A DNA stretch of 64,000 bases, taken from the NCBI GenBank assembly GCA_030068145.1, contig JAPJBO010000012.1:434001-498000 (forward strand), in the 5' to 3' direction. Position numbers and translations under genes: made by a program. The notes below the pieces were generated by a model that worked only from the letters and a program-made list of their open reading frames with translations, was not told where the DNA came from and ran no database searches. Shown piece after piece: positions 60,192-64,000 of the stretch; positions within the stretch are counted from its first letter, which is position 1, and every line of letters starts with the position of its first letter. Source of the DNA: Diplonema papillatum. Taxonomy: Eukaryota; Euglenozoa; Diplonemea; Diplonemida; Diplonemidae.

Positions 60192-62660
60192 CGTGGCAAA
60201 CGCGTGCGTTTTCAATCGTTTCTTCTTCTTATTCTTCGCAGCAACAAATGAAAGTGTCTTCAAAAGAAACCACTGGCACGCGTGTTTTGGAGAAGATTAG
60301 CCTAACGATCGGGTAATCCTCTCCCGGTACGTACCCATGAACATCACGCTCATTGCCTTTCTTTCGAATAAGCATCTACTTTGTGTGAGATACTCGTGGA
60401 AGCCGCGAGCCGCGAATCACGAAGGCGGATACTCAGGAGGACGCCGATGACTCCCCTACTAGCGAGACAGCGCCGAAATCGGAGAAAAAGTCCGAAGACA
60501 ATGAAACACCGATACGCACAAGCAGTGAAGCCCCCGAGCAGGGATCTCTCAGGGCAGCGGGGGAACCCACGGCGGCGAAGCAACGAAGCTCGCTCAATAG
60601 TCCTCAACGGCTGCAGCACGTATTGCACAATACCGCGTTCGGCAAGCAAGACATGACAGCCGTGCCTGAAAGGTGAGGCGCGAGGCATAGGTTCACTCAG
60701 TAAAGCACTCTGTAAAAGGAAAAAATACCAACGCAACAAGACCTGGGGCAGCATCGTTATCTGGCGTCGCCCCTGCTAAGGCACGACCACAACTATTATG
60801 AAGCCCATATCACGAAGAGAAACTTTGCTTCTCAGCCCACACAAAACACAGGTTAACCTGGGTTCATGTCGGGCGTAAGCGTTCAACAGATATCGTTGTT
60901 TAGCTTCCCGTTTCCTGTTTGGCGAGGACAAAATAAATCGCAATGGCCAAAAAGAAAACAGAGGGCAAAAAGTACGCATGTTTTCAGCTTCAGAGCTCAG
61001 ACTCCGCACAAAGCTTCGTTTGTAGGCTAGCAAGACGAAACTACGCATTTCGTTTGAGAACTCGGCAGTTGCCACGCACGAGGGGTGGGTCTCATCATCA
61101 GATACGGCTTTTCCTAAGAAGCGCTGTGTTCTCCGCCCAACCCCAAGTGGAAAACAATCTGTCTGCGATCAACCTCCGAGGTTTGTGCGCCGTAGCAGTC
61201 GGCGGCGTTATTCCCGGCTACAGCGTTCTCTCTCAGAGTGGAAGCTAGTTGGAAACTTCCCAGGGGAATAAAAGAGGGACTTGGAATGTTCTCGAGCAAG
61301 CGCCTGAGATATGCAGGAAGAGGTATCTGCCTGCCAGTGCCTGTGTTCTCGTTCTGTAGCGGTTTCAGCCATTATCCGCGGACTCTACACACTATTGAGT
61401 CCAACCTCTGAAGCTGGAGACGTAAAGAGGGAGCACCTGCACCACACCGACACTGGGGTGTGCGACCTAAACGCGTGCAAACGCGCATGGAGGCTCTTCC
61501 ACACGCTACAGCAGAACTCCCTTTGCCAATGACACTTTGAGCTCAACAACATGCTCCAGGATGCTATTGGGTTGCTCTTCCGCATGCTACTGGAGCATGG
61601 CAACACTCAGCTCCAGCTTCTGAGGCTGAAAAAAGTACGGTAGGCCACCTTTTGCTACAAAAGAATGAGGACTGGGCAGCATCAAGCAGGTCTGAAAGAC
61701 AGAGTCTCTGAACGTTAAGTTCCGTTTTTAAAGTGAAGGTTCTTGTTCGCGTGAGTGCCAATTGTTCTTCCGTGCGATTGCACCGCCCTAGCCAGCTACA
61801 CGCCGGGACGGGAGGCAATCCAACACTGGAGGCCTTTGTTTTTTCTTGCGCCTGGTCGTCCTTCGTCCTCTTTTGTTCTTCGCTTACACCACCGAGTGTT
61901 GGTTTCTCTCACTCAGGACTTTGACCTGTTGTGTTTCTGTGATTTGTCGTGTCTTGTCAAGCCTAGATTGATGCATGATCATTCTATTCATTCTTCAGCT
62001 TTCAAAAGGGGCAGTCCTCGATCGTATCTCTACGACCGATAGCTTTCCTCGATTGCCTTTTTTGTATTTCACCATCGTGTCTTCCCGATTACCTTGACCA
62101 TTTGATCGAGCGCATACGAGTATGCTAACTCGGATCTGGAACGAGTCCATGGGAGAGGAACGGTCTTGACTTTTGCATTTTCATTGGCACATGACCGATT
62201 CATTTTGCATTCCCTCCATGTCTTTCGAGCACGTGGTATGTCATTCATACTCATTCTAATCGGCATCCCTTCTTGAATCGCGAACGATTCTTTCCGTGGA
62301 ATGTTAACACCGCCATTTGAGATTATCGAGGCGAGGTCATGCCAGATTAGTTAGCAGCACTTTTTTCGTTGGCTTCGTTTCTCTTTCATGTGCAACCGTT
62401 GTTCCGGAAATGTTCCCGTCAGTACAGATGTACTATTAAAAAAAAAAAAAGGACCTCGTGCGATAGTTTAGGAGAGTAGGCACTTCGTTTCGTTGGCGTT
62501 CTTTGTTTGTTTGAGGCATGATGCTTGCATTGAATGACCGAGTGTGAATGATGCTTGCGGACAGGCACCCATTGCGGGGTCTAGCGAAACGCGTGAAAGG
62601 AGGGGTCGTCTCCACCAGAAGCGCTGCTTCACTCCAGCTTCACGCAGCACGGCGGCAGCC
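59646..62660. other. Gene-free stretch
   Basis: A 32-base T-run at 60,160-60,191 and a partial inverse SINE-like copy at 60,835-60,890 (ACAAAACACAGGTTAACCTGGG). Short ORFs only. No gene supported. Confidence 0.5.
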
Positions 62661-62667
62661 ACGGAAA

Positions 62668-62930
62668 ATACGCGAGGGACTGCCTTGTGCTCATTTTGAG
62701 GCTCGAGGGAGAAACAATACAAACTACAAAAAGTGGGGTCATTTCTTTTGTTGAGCGCAGATTTACCGGCGTTGTGGGCCACAGCACATTTTCCTTGCGA
62801 TAGCAGGGACCTTTGAGATTTCGCAACTGGCCCTATTTCCTGCACAAAGCAGGTGCTTGAGATTTCGCAACTGGCAGTCTTCTCATATTTCCTGCACAAA
62901 TCAGGTGCTTATACAGCAACAAAAAAAAGG
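62668..62930 (+). repeat. SINE-like repeat, copy 7 (diverged)
   Basis: AATACGCGAGGGACTGCCTTGTGCTC..., ...GTGGGCCACAGCACATTTTCC..., GCACAAA-CAGGTGCTTATACAGC and an A-run. The 3' part is duplicated (two CAGGTGCTT blocks). Confidence 0.7.
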
Positions 62931-63138
62931 ACCCACGTTTTTCGTCCGCCACTTCCTCCGAGCTGACGAATTACTACTTCGCAAAGGCGCGTGTTGCGTT
63001 GGTGGGGAGCCACTGGCATGCCGATGGGTCGTTATACTGCAGCCAGCTTTTTTGTTTGACCTCCGGAAGGATCGGGGTTCGCCGCCTTCGTCGTGGTGCT
63101 GCACGCGACGGTTGACAATGTTCCTGGGGGAACTTCGC

Positions 63139-63475
63139 AAAAATACTCGAGGGACTGCCTTGTGCTCATTTCGAAGGAGGCTACAGGGGGAGAAAAACAG
63201 TGCAACTACAAAGTGGGTCTTTTTTTTTATGGTAACAACCGCGGTTGTCAGTATCAAAAAGTGACGGTTGGCGGCGTACTGTGGAAATTACCATACAGGT
63301 GATAGCACATACGCACGAAACGCTTACGCGCCACTAAACCCAGAGTTGCCCGTGTTTCGTGTGGGCTACAGCACATTTACCTCCTTTGGGATTGGAATAT
63401 TGTCGCGACAGTGGGGTGCCTTTGAGATTTCGCAACTGGCAGTCTCCTCAAGTACTTTCTACAGAGCGGTGCGGC
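63139..63475 (+). repeat. SINE-like repeat, copy 8 (with internal insertion)
   Basis: The head AATACTCGAGGGACTGCC is followed at 63,225-63,300 by about 75 foreign bases around TATGGTAACAACCGCGGTTG, then the normal middle AACGCTTACGCGCCACTAAACC and TTTCGTGTGGGCTACAGC. Confidence 0.7.
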
Positions 63476-63664
63476 GTAGCTGCTTCGACTCCGAATGGAA
63501 GGGAGGAAATATAGAGGTTGAGGGGCAAATGCAATACAAACACAATCTGATTTGTTCTTCGCTTACGCCACCGTGTGTTGTTTTCTCACACAGGACTTTG
63601 ACCTGTTGTGTTTGTGTGATGTGTCGTGTTGGGGTAGATCCGCATGACCTCCTTTCAAGCTGGC

Positions 63665-63990
63665 GGCAAGCGAGCGGTAAAATTACGGCGTTTTCTCGGG
63701 AGCGCGGGTAATAACCTTTTGTACAAAAGTTAGTTCTCGTCGGAATAGTACTAATCTTCTAAGATCTTCGATCTCATACGACTAAAAAAATACGCTGGGT
63801 TCGTGATTGGGTTGTTGCGCACTCAGTTCTGAATCTTCACAGAGACTCTGGTACGATACCGAGAATCAAAGAAATGATGGTCGGCGGGGGCGGGTACTGC
63901 AGAAACGTGCTTGGAGTAAAAGGCGGGCCGTCATCAGCGCGGAGCCTGAGTGTCTGCACACAGGACAGCGGTGTGTCTAGTTTACAGGCG
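63665..63990. repeat. Dispersed repeat, second copy of 41.9-42.2 kb
   Basis: The same ordered blocks as at 41,960-42,230, ending GCCGTCATCAGCGCGGAGCC. It runs close to the window edge. Confidence 0.75.
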
Positions 63991-64000
63991 ACGTGCTACG

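Overview
This is a eukaryotic nuclear window. Genes are GC-rich and carry GT-AG spliceosomal introns whose phases I could check. They sit in AT-richer DNA crowded with transposons, minisatellites, fold-back sequences and poly(A)/poly(G) runs. There is no prokaryotic operon structure, rRNA gene or CRISPR array. Long GC-rich exons, a stand-alone class III adenylate cyclase domain and a presequence-bearing mitochondrial helical-repeat protein suggest a free-living protist. A diplonemid or other euglenozoan is my best guess, but the sequence alone does not prove the lineage.

Layout. 0.9-4.4 kb: adenylate cyclase (-). 5.4-8.7 kb: decayed Mutator-like (MULE) transposase between arrays of about 30-bp repeats. 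8.9-12.9 kb: ZZ-type zinc-finger gene (-), whose exons have also been duplicated and broken (11.2-12.2 kb and 13.3-14.3 kb). 14.4-20.7 kb: DIRS-like retrotransposon remnant (RNase H, tyrosine recombinase) inserted into that duplicated DNA and itself hit by a 1.2-kb TA-target element. 21.5 kb: orphan exon (-). 23.8-27.6 kb: large zinc-ribbon/poly-Q protein (-). 29.3-32.2 kb: three-exon mitochondrial helical-repeat protein (-) with a partial copy of its last exon at 29.0 kb. 33.4-34.1 kb: unknown gene (-). 34-43.9 kb: SINE-like copies, a tRNA-derived SINE head with satellite, G-run MITEs and no convincing gene. 43.9-48.2 kb: self-contained element with 14-bp terminal inverted repeats, arrays of an 18-bp palindrome at both ends and two large unrecognised ORFs. 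48.9-50.6 kb: decayed DDE transposase and a minisatellite. 50.7-55.6 kb: almost complete LINE (APE endonuclease, RT, RNase H) with a poly(A) tail. 55.85-58.4 kb: Plus3-like/PPP phosphatase fusion gene (-), whose 3' exons are not seen. 58.5-64 kb: a G-run element and more repeats.

The best candidate for an undescribed system is the 43,939-48,211 element. Three unrelated elements here (this one, the DIRS-like one and the MULE relic) share one design: arrays of short repeats facing each other at both ends. Host genes show repeated exon duplication followed by decay.
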